Assembly: GCA_043744215.1 (NCBI GenBank) | Contig: JAYTVC010000083.1 | Location: forward strand, 1-64,000 | Direction of reading: 5' to 3' | Length of the DNA: 64,000 bases | Source: JBEEJL01 sp043744215 | GTDB taxonomy: Bacteria; Pseudomonadota; Gammaproteobacteria; Burkholderiales; JBEEJL01 | In this document: positions 1 through 7,955 of the stretch, piece by piece | Numbering within the stretch: the first letter of the stretch is position 1 | Layout: every line of letters begins with the position of its first letter | Notes under the pieces: generated by a model | Seen by the model: only the letters and a program-made list of their open reading frames with translations | Database searches by the model: none | Told to the model about the DNA's origin: nothing | Translations under genes and position numbers: made by a program

Positions 1-1
1 T

Positions 2-367
2 TTTGTTGGTGGCGGCGGCTCTGTGCGCATCTCGCGCATGATTGGCGTAGCGCGTATGAGCGACATGATGCTCACGGGTCGCGTGTTCGATGCGAACGAA
101 GGGCAGACCTTCGGCATTTCAAATTATCTCGTCGGCGATGGCGAAGGCTTGGCAAAAGCGTTCGCGCTGGCGGAAAAAATTTCCACCAATGCGCCGCTTT
201 CTAATTACGCGATTACGCAGGCGTTACCGCGCATCGCCGATCTTTCCCACAGCGACGGGCTGTTTATGGAATCGCTGATCTCGTCCATCGCTCAGGGCGA
301 TGAAGAAGCCAAGCTGCGGGTGCGCGCGTTTTTGGAAAAGCGCGCACACAAAGTCACCAAGCAATGA
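2..367 (+). CDS. Enoyl-CoA hydratase/isomerase (crotonase) family protein, 5' truncated
   Basis: The reading frame is open from base 2, so the gene begins outside the window; about 121 C-terminal residues remain of a family that is usually about 260 long. The visible part starts at a glycine-rich stretch followed by RISRMIGVARMSDMMLTGR, which matches the crotonase segment around GGS..LPRLVG.ARA.E..LTG, then the C-terminal helices. Crotonases hydrate or isomerise acyl-CoA esters using an oxyanion hole; the first half of the active site is not visible, so the exact reaction cannot be given. The first ATG (23) is internal to the frame and not the true start. Confidence 0.85.
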   Translation, partial: FVGGGGSVRISRMIGVARMSDMMLTGRVFDANEGQTFGISNYLVGDGEGLAKAFALAEKISTNAPLSNYAITQALPRIADLSHSDGLFMESLISSIAQGDEEAKLRVRAFLEKRAHKVTKQ

Positions 368-444
368 GTTCCGGCGAGTGATTAACTTTGGGCGTGCGGC
401 TAAACATGGGTTGTTTGAACCAATCCGTCTTACGTCTTTCTTAC

Positions 445-474
445 TTGGCATGGTGATAAAACTTGTGCTACTAT
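445..474 (+). promoter_or_regulatory. Candidate sigma70 promoter of the copper operon
   Basis: TTGGCA (445-450) and TACTAT (469-474) are separated by 18 bases, upstream of the first gene of the copper cluster. The predicted transcription start would fall within a few bases of the ATG at 480, so the mRNA would be leaderless or nearly so. This is a pattern match only; no CueR- or CopR-type operator was recognised. Confidence 0.35.
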
Positions 475-479
475 AGCTT

Positions 480-872
480 ATGCGTAAGTATTTGAATACA
501 TTCATTATTTTGACTCTGCTCCTGGTGCTGCCGATACAAAGTTTCGCGGCGGCAAGTGCATTGCTATGTCAAACAATGAACCACACTACGCAAAGCGTTG
601 CGGTTCAACCTGCCTCACACGCGCAAGTCGGTAGCAACATGAGCGAGCATTGCAAATCGTTAGCCGCTTCGGCAGACGATCAACAAAACGCCGACGGTAG
701 CAAAACCATTTGTACCCACTGCATGGCATGCGGTATCAGCGCGCCCGTGTTGATTGGCGCGTTGGGTGTGTCACCTGCTTCGATATTGTCAAATGCCGTA
801 CCTGAATCCGCCCCGCCGATCTACGCATCGTTCGTTCCCGAACATCCCCAGCGTCCCCCTTCGCTGGTTTAA
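480..872 (+). CDS. Small secreted Cys/His-containing protein at head of copper cluster
   Basis: 130 residues with a clear signal peptide (hydrophobic residues 8-22, cleavage near SFAAA). The mature part has scattered Cys and a CTHCMACG cluster near residue 79-86, suited to metal binding or disulfides. I do not recognise a named family. It is the first gene of a run that continues with a second small periplasmic protein, a TolC homologue, a multicopper oxidase and a cupredoxin-CusF protein, so a role in periplasmic copper binding or sensing is a reasonable inference. The ATG at 480 is required to keep the signal peptide. Confidence 0.7.
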   Translation: MRKYLNTFIILTLLLVLPIQSFAAASALLCQTMNHTTQSVAVQPASHAQVGSNMSEHCKSLAASADDQQNADGSKTICTHCMACGISAPVLIGALGVSPASILSNAVPESAPPIYASFVPEHPQRPPSLV

Positions 873-969
873 TTCTTTATTGCTTTGCGAACGTCCAGCC
901 CCACCATGGCTGAACGATGCCGCGCGCTGCCGCTCGCCTGTTGGCGAAAAATTTTCTAAAGGAAATGCC

Positions 970-1344
970 ATGAAATCAATCCATCAAATGCGCTGGTACG
1001 CCAGCCTGTTGATTGCCATCGTTTTGCTGCCGGGTACAGCGATTGCCGAAACGTCGGCACAGGAAAAACGAGGCGCGCAGGCTGATCCGGCCGATGCCAA
1101 AGCCGCCGTACCACCGGTTATTTACCGTTCATCCTTCAACCAATATCGTCCGCTCGGCGACGAAAAAGTCGGCAACTGGAAAGCGGCCAATGACAAGGTT
1201 CACCAAATTGGGGGCTGGCGTGCCTATGCAAAAGAAGCGCGCGAACCGGATGTAGCTGCGCCTGCGGAAAAGCCCGCAGCGCCCGCCGCGCCGAAGCCTG
1301 CGCCGGACCCACACAGCGGCCATGAAGGCCACAAAATGAAATGA
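970..1344 (+). CDS. Small periplasmic protein of copper cluster
   Basis: 124 residues, with an N-terminal signal peptide (MKSIHQMRWYAS then a hydrophobic core ending near TAIAE). A conserved-looking core around YRSSFNQYRPLGDEKVGNW and GGWRAYAKEA is followed by an Ala/Pro-rich tail ending in a His/Met-rich DPHSGHEGHKMK, typical of copper-binding tails. The ATG at 970 follows an AAAGGAAATGCC ribosome-binding region; the open frame extends further upstream (from 754) but overlaps the previous gene out of frame. Its stop overlaps the region of the next gene's start, so the two are probably translationally coupled. Function unknown; copper delivery is inferred from context only. Confidence 0.75.
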   Translation: MKSIHQMRWYASLLIAIVLLPGTAIAETSAQEKRGAQADPADAKAAVPPVIYRSSFNQYRPLGDEKVGNWKAANDKVHQIGGWRAYAKEAREPDVAAPAEKPAAPAAPKPAPDPHSGHEGHKMK

Positions 1345-1352
1345 GGTGTGCG

Positions 1353-2795
1353 ATGAAACATCAAAAGCAAATAGCGGCAAGCGCCGCTAAAAATTCCCGC
1401 TATACGCGGAAGCTGGTGATCGCGATTGCCATGTTGACGCTGGCCGGATGCGCGAGCTTCAGCAATGACGGCGGTTTTGCTAGCGTGCAAAGCACTGCGA
1501 AAGACTTCCTGGGAAAAGAAGTCGCGTGGGCAAAAACCGCTGCGGAGCGCGACACACTTGCGCGGCGCGTGAACGAATTATTGGCTAAGCCACTGACGGT
1601 TGATGACGCAATACAAGTCGCGCTGTTAAATAATCGCGGCCTGCAGGCGTCATTCGCCGAGCTGGGCATCGCCGAAGCGGACGTGGTGCAGGCGGGGCGC
1701 TTAGCGAATCCGGGGTTCAGGTTTGCGCGGCTGAAGCGCGGCGGCGAAATTGAACGTGAGAGCGGTATTCATCTCAACCTCGCGCGCCTGATCATGATGC
1801 CGCAATTGACGCAGATGGAGCAGCGCCGTTTTGCGCAGACGCAACGCATGGTTGCAATGGACGTGCTCACCCTTGCGGCGGATACGCGCAAGGCCTATTA
1901 CATGGCACTCGCCGCTGACGAATCGGTTCGCTATACCGTTCAAGTCAAGCAGGCTGCCGATGCGGGCGCAGAGCTGGCGCGACGCATGGCGCAAGTGGGC
2001 AATTTCAACAAGCTGGAACAGGCGCGCGAGCAGGCGTTTTATGCCGACGCGACGCTGAACCTGGCGCGCACGGAACAAATGCGCAATGCTACGCGCGAGA
2101 AATTGACGCGTCTGATGGGTTTGTGGGGGCAGCAAATTGCATTTACTTTGCCGGAACGCCTGCCCGATTTGCCCAAGGCTGCGGAAGACCAGCCGGACAT
2201 CGAACAGCAGGCCATGACAACACGCCTCGACGTGCAAGCGGCCAGGCTGGGCGCCGAGCAGTTGGCAAAGAATTTGGGCCTGACGCGAACCACGCACTTT
2301 ATTAACGTGCTTGAATTGGGCGCTGTGCGCAACACGTCGAATGAGCAGCCGACACAGCGCGGTTATGAGATCAGCCTCGAATTGCCGTTGTTCGATTGGG
2401 GCGGATCCAAAGTGGCGAAAGCCGAAGCGGTGTACATGCAGGCGCTGGATCGTGCGGCCGAAACGGCGGTGAATGCCCGTTCGGAAGTGCGCGAAGCCTA
2501 CTTGAATTACCGCACGAGCTACGACATCGCCCGTCATTACCGCGATGAAATTGTGCCTATCAGAAAACGCATCGCCGACGAAAATGTGCTCCGCTACAAC
2601 GGCATGTTGATGGGCGTATTCGAATTACTGGCCGACTCGCGCGCGCAGATTGCCAGCGTCAACAGCGCCATCGAGGCTCTGCGAGATTTCTGGCTCGCAC
2701 GGGCGGATCTGGACATGGCGCTTGCCGGCAAGCCATCGATAAGCGCAGCACCTCAAACAAAAATGATGGGCGGCAGCAACGCGCCGGCTCACTAA
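1353..2795 (+). CDS. TolC-family outer-membrane efflux lipoprotein (CusC-like)
   Basis: 480 residues from this start. A hydrophobic leader ends in the lipobox LTLAGC, so this is a lipid-anchored outer-membrane factor. Long alpha-helical repeats, residues such as DAIQVALLNNRGLQA and the second-half GYEISLELPLFDWGGSK, are characteristic of the OEP/TolC fold. In Cus-type systems this protein is the outer-membrane exit duct for Cu(I)/Ag(I). The start at 1353 is chosen because GAGG (1343-1346) lies 6 bases upstream; the ATG at 1341 would overlap the previous stop. No RND pump or membrane-fusion partner is encoded nearby, so its inner-membrane partner must be elsewhere. Confidence 0.85.
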   Translation: MKHQKQIAASAAKNSRYTRKLVIAIAMLTLAGCASFSNDGGFASVQSTAKDFLGKEVAWAKTAAERDTLARRVNELLAKPLTVDDAIQVALLNNRGLQASFAELGIAEADVVQAGRLANPGFRFARLKRGGEIERESGIHLNLARLIMMPQLTQMEQRRFAQTQRMVAMDVLTLAADTRKAYYMALAADESVRYTVQVKQAADAGAELARRMAQVGNFNKLEQAREQAFYADATLNLARTEQMRNATREKLTRLMGLWGQQIAFTLPERLPDLPKAAEDQPDIEQQAMTTRLDVQAARLGAEQLAKNLGLTRTTHFINVLELGAVRNTSNEQPTQRGYEISLELPLFDWGGSKVAKAEAVYMQALDRAAETAVNARSEVREAYLNYRTSYDIARHYRDEIVPIRKRIADENVLRYNGMLMGVFELLADSRAQIASVNSAIEALRDFWLARADLDMALAGKPSISAAPQTKMMGGSNAPAH

Positions 2796-2808
2796 ACAAG
2801 GAACGATC

Positions 2809-4221
2809 ATGACTTCAAGACGAGATTTTTTTATGGGGGCAGGTGCGGTCACGGCCGCTGTCACTGCCGCATCGGTGAGCAAAGCGGCGATGGCCGCCTT
2901 ACCCGAGCCTGTAATACAAACCAAACCTGACACCATGCCGCCGCTGGTGCCGAGTACGGGCCGGCCTTACCACCCTGTGGTGACACTCAACGGCTGGACC
3001 TTGCCCTGGCGCATGAACAACGGCGTGAAGGAATTTCACCTCGTCGCCGAACCCGTCGTGCGAGAAATGGCACCGGGCTTCAAAGCGCATTTGTGGGGAT
3101 ACAACGGCCAATCGCCGGGGCCGACCATCGAAGTGGTGGAGGGTGACCGTGTGCGCATGTTTGTCACCAACAAATTGCCTGAACACACCAGCATGCATTG
3201 GCACGGGCAACGCCTGGCCAACGGCATGGACGGCGTGTCGGGCCTCACGCAAAAAGCCATTCAGCCGGGCAAGACATTTGTGTATGAGTTCGTCGCGCGC
3301 AGGCCGGGAACGTTCATGTATCACCCGCACGCGGACGAGATGACACAAATGGCCATGGGTATGATGGGTTTTTGGATCACCCATCCGAAAGCCAAACATC
3401 CGTTGATAGAAGAAGTGGATCGCGACTTTGTATTTTTACTCAATGCCTATGACATCGACCCCGGCAGTTACACGCCGAAAATCATGACCATGATCGACTT
3501 TAATTTGTGGTCGTGGAACAGCCGCATTTTTCCTGGCATCGATTCACTCAATGTGCGGTTGAACGACAAGGTGCGCATCCGTATAGGCAATCTCACCATG
3601 ACCAACCATCCAATTCACCTTCACGGCCACGAATTTTTTGTAACCGGCACCGACGGCGGGCCGGTGCCTAAAACGGCGCGCTGGGCCGAAGTGACCACCG
3701 ATGTCGCCGTTGGGCAAATGCGCCAGATCGAATTTGTGGCGGACGAAGAAGGTGATTGGGCATTTCATTGCCACAAGAGCCACCATACGATGAACGCGAT
3801 GGGCCACAATCTCCCCACAATGATCGGCGTTGATCATCGCGGCCTCGCTAAACAAATCACCAATCTCATTCCCGATTATATGGCGATGAGCGAGCGTGGC
3901 ATGGCCGACATGGCGGAAATGACTATGCCCTTGCCGGACAACACGATCCCGATGATGACCGGCGACGGGCCGTTCGGCTCGGTGGAAATGGGCGGCATGT
4001 TCAGCATGGTTAAAGTGCGCAAAGAGCAAAAGCCCGGAGACTACAAAGACCCAGGCTGGTACAAACACCCTGAAGGAACGGTGGCGTTTGAATGGACCGG
4101 CGAGCTGGCGGAGCCAGCGCGATTCAAGTCAGAAGGTGGCCAATCCATGCCGCGCGTGCAAAAGCCTGTGACGGAAACGGAAGTGCAGGTGCGTAAACCC
4201 AATGGCCACAGCGGTCATTAA
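2809..4221 (+). CDS. Tat-exported multicopper oxidase (CopA-like)
   Basis: 470 residues. The N-terminus SRRDFF followed by an Ala-rich hydrophobic stretch is a twin-arginine signal, used for cofactor-containing periplasmic enzymes. All four copper-ligand motifs are present: HWHG (about 130-133), HPH (172-174), HPIHLHGH (267-274) and HCHxxxHxxxxM (320-331), so type 1, 2 and 3 sites should be complete. The protein probably oxidises Cu(I) to less toxic Cu(II) in the periplasm. A Met-rich segment after residue 360 (MADMAEMTMPL) may bind copper. AAGGAACGATC precedes the ATG. It lies 13 bases behind the TolC homologue. Confidence 0.92.
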   Translation: MTSRRDFFMGAGAVTAAVTAASVSKAAMAALPEPVIQTKPDTMPPLVPSTGRPYHPVVTLNGWTLPWRMNNGVKEFHLVAEPVVREMAPGFKAHLWGYNGQSPGPTIEVVEGDRVRMFVTNKLPEHTSMHWHGQRLANGMDGVSGLTQKAIQPGKTFVYEFVARRPGTFMYHPHADEMTQMAMGMMGFWITHPKAKHPLIEEVDRDFVFLLNAYDIDPGSYTPKIMTMIDFNLWSWNSRIFPGIDSLNVRLNDKVRIRIGNLTMTNHPIHLHGHEFFVTGTDGGPVPKTARWAEVTTDVAVGQMRQIEFVADEEGDWAFHCHKSHHTMNAMGHNLPTMIGVDHRGLAKQITNLIPDYMAMSERGMADMAEMTMPLPDNTIPMMTGDGPFGSVEMGGMFSMVKVRKEQKPGDYKDPGWYKHPEGTVAFEWTGELAEPARFKSEGGQSMPRVQKPVTETEVQVRKPNGHSGH

Positions 4222-4263
4222 GTCATTAACAACCCTTTTTTATCTCATTTTTTTGGAGCCATG

Positions 4264-5103
4264 ATGAAATTTTCAACAATCACGATTTTTGCAACGACAT
4301 TATTTTTTTCCATAACCGCGATGGCAGCGGGCAACCACGCCGGTGGTCACGATGACGCCTCGATTGGCCGCGCAGGCTCGTTAGACAACATCAATCGGAC
4401 CGTCAATGTGAAAATGACGGACGCCATGCGCTTTACGCCATCGAGCGTGACGGTGAAGCAGGGCGAAACAATCAAATTCGTGGTGAAAAATGCAGGGAAA
4501 ATCAAACACGAAATGGTGTTGGGAAACACCAAGGCATTGCAGGAACACGCCGCGTTGATGAAAAAAATGCCGGCGATGGAACATGCTGACGACAACATGG
4601 TGACGGTTCAACCGGGCGAAACGCGGGAAATGATTTGGCAATTCACCCAGGCCGGCAAGGTGCATTTTGCCTGCTTGCAGCCGGGCCACTACGACGCCGG
4701 CATGAAAGGTCTGGTGAAAGTCGGCAAAGCGAAAGGGATTGTGGCCGGGCCGATCATCAAGACTGCGGGCGCGGTCAAAATGGCGCAGGCAGACGCGGGC
4801 CATCCACCGCAATCAAATAAATCGGATAATCCCCCGCAGGTATCGACGCCTGCCCCTGTGCAATCTATCGCGCAATCGAGCAACATGACCGAAGGTGAAA
4901 TCCGCAAAATTGACAAAGACAATTTGAAAGTGACGATCAAGCATGGGGAAATCAAGAACCTCGACATGCCGGGCATGACCATGGTGTTTCAAGTGAAGGA
5001 TGCGGCGATGCTCGACAAAATTCAAGCGGGCGACAAGGTGAAGTTTCAAGCGGAAAAATCGGGCAGCGCTTTTGTGGTGACGGAGATGCAGGTTGCGAAA
5101 TAA
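4264..5103 (+). CDS. Cupredoxin-CusF fusion, periplasmic copper-binding protein
   Basis: About 279 residues with a signal peptide (ending near TAMAAG). The first half is a plastocyanin/azurin-like cupredoxin: MRFTPSSVTVKQGE, KHEMVLG and a C-terminal HFACLQPGHYDAGM loop supply the His, Cys, His and Met ligands of a type 1 site. After a Gln/Pro/Ser-rich linker (about 175-205) comes a CusF domain with LDMPGMTMVFQV, which binds Cu(I) through Met/His. Both domains in one polypeptide suggest combined electron transfer and chaperone functions beside the multicopper oxidase. GGAG at 4255-4258 fits the second of two tandem ATGs (4264) better than 4261. Confidence 0.85.
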   Translation: MKFSTITIFATTLFFSITAMAAGNHAGGHDDASIGRAGSLDNINRTVNVKMTDAMRFTPSSVTVKQGETIKFVVKNAGKIKHEMVLGNTKALQEHAALMKKMPAMEHADDNMVTVQPGETREMIWQFTQAGKVHFACLQPGHYDAGMKGLVKVGKAKGIVAGPIIKTAGAVKMAQADAGHPPQSNKSDNPPQVSTPAPVQSIAQSSNMTEGEIRKIDKDNLKVTIKHGEIKNLDMPGMTMVFQVKDAAMLDKIQAGDKVKFQAEKSGSAFVVTEMQVAK

Positions 5104-5153
5104 AGCGGTAATGGCGGCGCGGTTAGGATTCGTTACGAAGCCTGTCGAATCGA

Positions 5154-5879
5154 TTACTTCGCCGCTTCCCGCACCGTCGCCTGATTCAACGTCACAAACG
5201 AAAATCCCTGTGCAGTTAACCAATCCAAACCTTCCATCAAACCTTCGGCAGAATCGGAATCGGGTTTGTTCATGTGCGCGATGATGATGTCGCCATTTTT
5301 CACTTGCCTCATGCGTGCAACGATGCTGCGTCTGGATAGCGTAGCGCCCGCATCGGCGTTGACGGAGAAGCCGGCGATTTTATAGCCCATGTCATTGATG
5401 ACCTTGATCGCTTGCGGGTCGTATTCAGCCGTGGCACCGCGATACCACTTGGGTTTGGCGCTGCCAAGTTTTTCGACTGCGTCTGCGCCGCCGCTCACTT
5501 CTTGTTTGAGGTGCGCTACATCGGGGCTGCCGGTGATGCCATACACTTGGCGGCCTTGGCCAATGACGGCGGGGATATGACGTTCGCCATGGTCTTCGAT
5601 TTGAAATAAATCGCCGTGGGATTTCAGCTCGGCAAACGCGACAGGGTTTCTGTCCAGCCATTTTTTGGTGACAAAAATCGTCGCAGGAATTTTTTTTGCG
5701 CTGAGATAGTTAATAATATCTCCGTCGAATTTTCCGCCGCAAGCATCGAGGGTGAGGGCGGCAATTTTTCCCTGCGGGTTGCTAGTGACAAGCGTCTGAT
5801 GCAATTCAATCGGCGCGGCGTAGGCTGTCCCGGTCAGGGTGCAGGCAAACATGAAAGCAGTCCGGAAAAAACGAATCAT
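5154..5879 (-). CDS. Polysaccharide deacetylase (NodB-homology) family protein
   Basis: 241 residues with a signal peptide (residues 1-21, cleavage after AYA). LTLDACGG corresponds to NodB motif 1 (usually TFDDG), and EDHGERH carries the two metal-binding histidines usually seen as HSxxH; WYRGATAEYD matches the RxP region and IIIAHM the final catalytic-His motif. The family removes acetyl groups from chitin-like or peptidoglycan sugars. Motif 1 keeps one Asp but reads DACGG rather than DDG, as in an atypical subgroup, so the substrate is uncertain. It converges on the copper operon. Confidence 0.8.
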   Translation of the reverse strand: MIRFFRTAFMFACTLTGTAYAAPIELHQTLVTSNPQGKIAALTLDACGGKFDGDIINYLSAKKIPATIFVTKKWLDRNPVAFAELKSHGDLFQIEDHGERHIPAVIGQGRQVYGITGSPDVAHLKQEVSGGADAVEKLGSAKPKWYRGATAEYDPQAIKVINDMGYKIAGFSVNADAGATLSRRSIVARMRQVKNGDIIIAHMNKPDSDSAEGLMEGLDWLTAQGFSFVTLNQATVREAAK

Positions 5880-5889
5880 AAATATGTTT

Positions 5890-5919
5890 TATAACTAATT
5901 GATTATATTGAATATAATA
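5890..5919. repeat. Dispersed AT-rich repeat, copy 1
   Basis: Copy of the short repeat reading TAACTAATTGATTATATTG plus AATATAAT, placed between the start of the deacetylase gene and hppD. The same word recurs near 7367, 14800, 20497, 23951, 27320, 30908, 33888, 39307 and 49272. Confidence 0.6.
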
Positions 5920-6052
5920 ACATGCATCGGAACGCCTTGCAATGCGCAGGTTCACATTCGCAAGCGTTATAATATTTGCCATGCATTCATCCATACGAAC
6001 GAGAGCCGCGAATGAAAGTTGACAGCGTTTACAAAATGTTTGGCATTACACA

Positions 6053-7141
6053 ATGAGTTTTACTCCATGGGAAAACCCGATGGGCACGGCCGGCTTCGAG
6101 TTCATCGAATACGCCGCGCCCGATCCTGCCGCGATGGGCAAACTGTTTGTGAAGCTGGGCTTCACGGCAATTGCAAAACATCGACACAAAAATGTGATTC
6201 TATATCGCCAGGGCGGCATCAATTTTATTGTCAACGCCGAACCCGATTCTTTCGCGCAACGTTTCGCGCGTTTGCACGGGCCATCGATATGCGCCATCGC
6301 GTTTCGCGTGCAGGATGCGGCGCTGGCGTATAAACGCGCATTGGATTTAGGCGCATGGGGTTTCGATAACCAAACCGGGCCGATGGAATTAAATATACCC
6401 GCCATCAAAGGCATCGGCGATTCGTTGATTTATCTGGTGGATCGTTGGCGCAGTAAAAACCAAACGGCGGGCGGCATTGGCGACATCAGCATTTACGATG
6501 TGGATTTTGTAGGCCTGCCCAATGCCGAAGCGAATCCTGCCGGATTGGGCCTGACGTATATCGACCATCTTACCCATAACGTACATCGCGGTCGCATGGA
6601 CGAGTGGGCAGAATTTTATACACGCTATTTTAATTTCAAGGAAGTGCGCTACTTCGACATCGAAGGCCAGATGACGGGCGTGAAGTCGAAAGCGATGACC
6701 TCGCCCTGCGGTAACATCCGCATTCCCATCAACGAAGAAGGCACCGCCACCAAGGGGCAGATTCAGGAATATCTGGATCGTTATCACGGCGAAGGCATTC
6801 AACATATTGCCCTGGGCGCGATAGATATCAGCAATACAGTCGATGGCTTGCGTGCCAACGGCATCAAACTGCTCAACACGCCGGACACGTATTATGAGTT
6901 GGTGGACCAACGCATTCCCGGCCACGGCGAAAATGTACAGGCGTTACGCCAACGTAAAATTTTGATCGACGGCGCGAAGGGCGATTTATTGTTGCAGATT
7001 TTTTCAGAGAACCAGCTCGGCCCGATTTTTTACGAATTCATCCAACGCAAAGGCAACGAAGGTTTTGGTGAAGGCAATTTCAAAGCACTGTTCGAATCGA
7101 TCGAGCTAGATCAAATGCGGCGGGGTGTGGTGAAGAAATAA
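6053..7141 (+). CDS. hppD: 4-hydroxyphenylpyruvate dioxygenase
   Basis: 362 residues, the usual bacterial length. Two vicinal-oxygen-chelate domains: N-terminal from about 12, catalytic C-terminal from about 168. The Fe(II) triad is visible as H172 (YIDHLTHNV), H251 (IQHIALG) and E328 (FYEFIQRKG). The enzyme converts 4-hydroxyphenylpyruvate to homogentisate in tyrosine breakdown. The downstream hmgA and fumarylacetoacetase genes are not beside it, so it stands alone here. An aminotransferase able to supply the substrate lies 36 kb away at 42994. A TATAAT lies at 5968-5973, but no good -35 partner was found. Confidence 0.96.
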   Translation: MSFTPWENPMGTAGFEFIEYAAPDPAAMGKLFVKLGFTAIAKHRHKNVILYRQGGINFIVNAEPDSFAQRFARLHGPSICAIAFRVQDAALAYKRALDLGAWGFDNQTGPMELNIPAIKGIGDSLIYLVDRWRSKNQTAGGIGDISIYDVDFVGLPNAEANPAGLGLTYIDHLTHNVHRGRMDEWAEFYTRYFNFKEVRYFDIEGQMTGVKSKAMTSPCGNIRIPINEEGTATKGQIQEYLDRYHGEGIQHIALGAIDISNTVDGLRANGIKLLNTPDTYYELVDQRIPGHGENVQALRQRKILIDGAKGDLLLQIFSENQLGPIFYEFIQRKGNEGFGEGNFKALFESIELDQMRRGVVKK

Positions 7142-7161
7142 ACTCGCCGCCGCTGTATTTT

Positions 7162-7230
7162 TGTCATCCTGAACGCCGCAGCGCTGTCATCCTGAACGCC
7201 ACAGCGCTGTCATCCTGAACGCCAGTGAAG
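7162..7230. repeat. 23-bp tandem repeat (TGTCATCCTGAACGCC family), about 2.7 copies
   Basis: Units start at 7162, 7185 and 7208; each begins TGTCATCCTGAACGCC and the last runs into AGTGAAGGATCT. The unit resembles the widespread intergenic TCATCCTGAGCG...GAAGGATCT sequence. The rest of the gap 7142-7395 shows nothing else I can name. Confidence 0.75.
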
Positions 7231-7366
7231 GATCTGCTGTAGGTTTTGATTTGTTTTTGTGTGTCGATCTACATGCAAATGAAGCAGGACGGGCAAAGCC
7301 CGCGAGCAGTTTGCGAGCGTGCCCACCGAGTAAAAAAGTACGTAATAAGTCGTAAAATGAATATTC

Positions 7367-7386
7367 TATAACTATTTGATTATAAA
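7367..7386. repeat. Dispersed AT-rich repeat, copy 2
   Basis: TATAACTATTTGATTATAAA sits about 10 bases before the thioesterase ATG and may overlap its translation-initiation region. Confidence 0.55.
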
Positions 7387-7395
7387 GAGAAATTT

Positions 7396-7824
7396 ATGAT
7401 TTGGAAGAATCGTCCGACAACAAAACATCTGCAAGACATTCACATTAACACCGCTGTCGCCCAGCTCGGCATAGAGTTCACCGAAGTCACTGACGACGCC
7501 ATCAGTGCGCGCATTCCCGTCGATGACCGCACCAAACAACCGATGGGTTTATTACATGGCGGCGCATCGGTGCTACTGGCGGAAACGCTAGGCAGCAGCG
7601 CGGCGAATTGCTGCGTCGATCAAGCCTCCCATTTTTGCGTTGGCCTCGATATCAACGCCAACCACATCCGCGCCGCTATCGGCGGCTGGGTGACCGGCAT
7701 CACCAAGGCGATACATATCGGCTCCACCACCCAGGTTTGGGAAATTACCCTGCGCGATGATGCCGGCAAACTGACTTGCATCTCGCGCATTACCATGGCT
7801 GTCATCGCACGCAAAAAAACGTGA
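7396..7824 (+). CDS. Hotdog-fold acyl-CoA thioesterase (YdiI/MenI-like)
   Basis: 142 residues, the standard size of a single-hotdog PaaI/YdiI-type thioesterase. LLHGGASVLLAETLGSSAA carries the HGG..., E/A catalytic helix; GLDINANHIRA and GWVTGITKAIHIGSTTQVWEI match later strands of the fold. The family hydrolyses acyl- or aroyl-CoA esters; DHNA-CoA hydrolase and general housekeeping CoA-ester clearance are both possible. The first TGA (7822) is the stop, but a near copy of the last codons follows immediately in another frame. Confidence 0.85.
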   Translation: MIWKNRPTTKHLQDIHINTAVAQLGIEFTEVTDDAISARIPVDDRTKQPMGLLHGGASVLLAETLGSSAANCCVDQASHFCVGLDINANHIRAAIGGWVTGITKAIHIGSTTQVWEITLRDDAGKLTCISRITMAVIARKKT

Positions 7825-7865
7825 CCTGCGTCTCGCGCATTACCATGGCGGTGTTGAAAAAATAG
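7823..7865 (+). repeat. Duplicated 3' tail of the thioesterase gene
   Basis: Bases 7823-7853 repeat 7773-7803 with only about four changes, 50 bases apart. In its own frame the copy reads VTCVSRITMAVLKK then TAG, matching the genuine end LTCISRITMAV. This looks like a remnant of a second allele or a tandem duplication of the gene end. Confidence 0.75.
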
Positions 7866-7955
7866 CAGCGTGGTTGATAGGATATGTAAAGCGAGCGTAA
7901 CTATTTACCCGCCCCTATTTTTACCATTTTTTGCATAATAGCGAGTCATGCCAAC

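Noticed and set aside
1701..2537. 278-residue minus-strand frame inside the TolC gene
   Set aside because: His/Arg/Leu-rich shadow of a GC-rich coding sequence; opposite strand is a clear TolC protein.
5154..5879. Deacetylase as part of the copper operon
   Set aside because: Opposite strand, converging on it, and no copper-related features.
7162..7230. 23-bp tandem units considered as CRISPR or regulatory iterons
   Set aside because: Units are directly adjacent with no spacers, and match a common intergenic sequence type.
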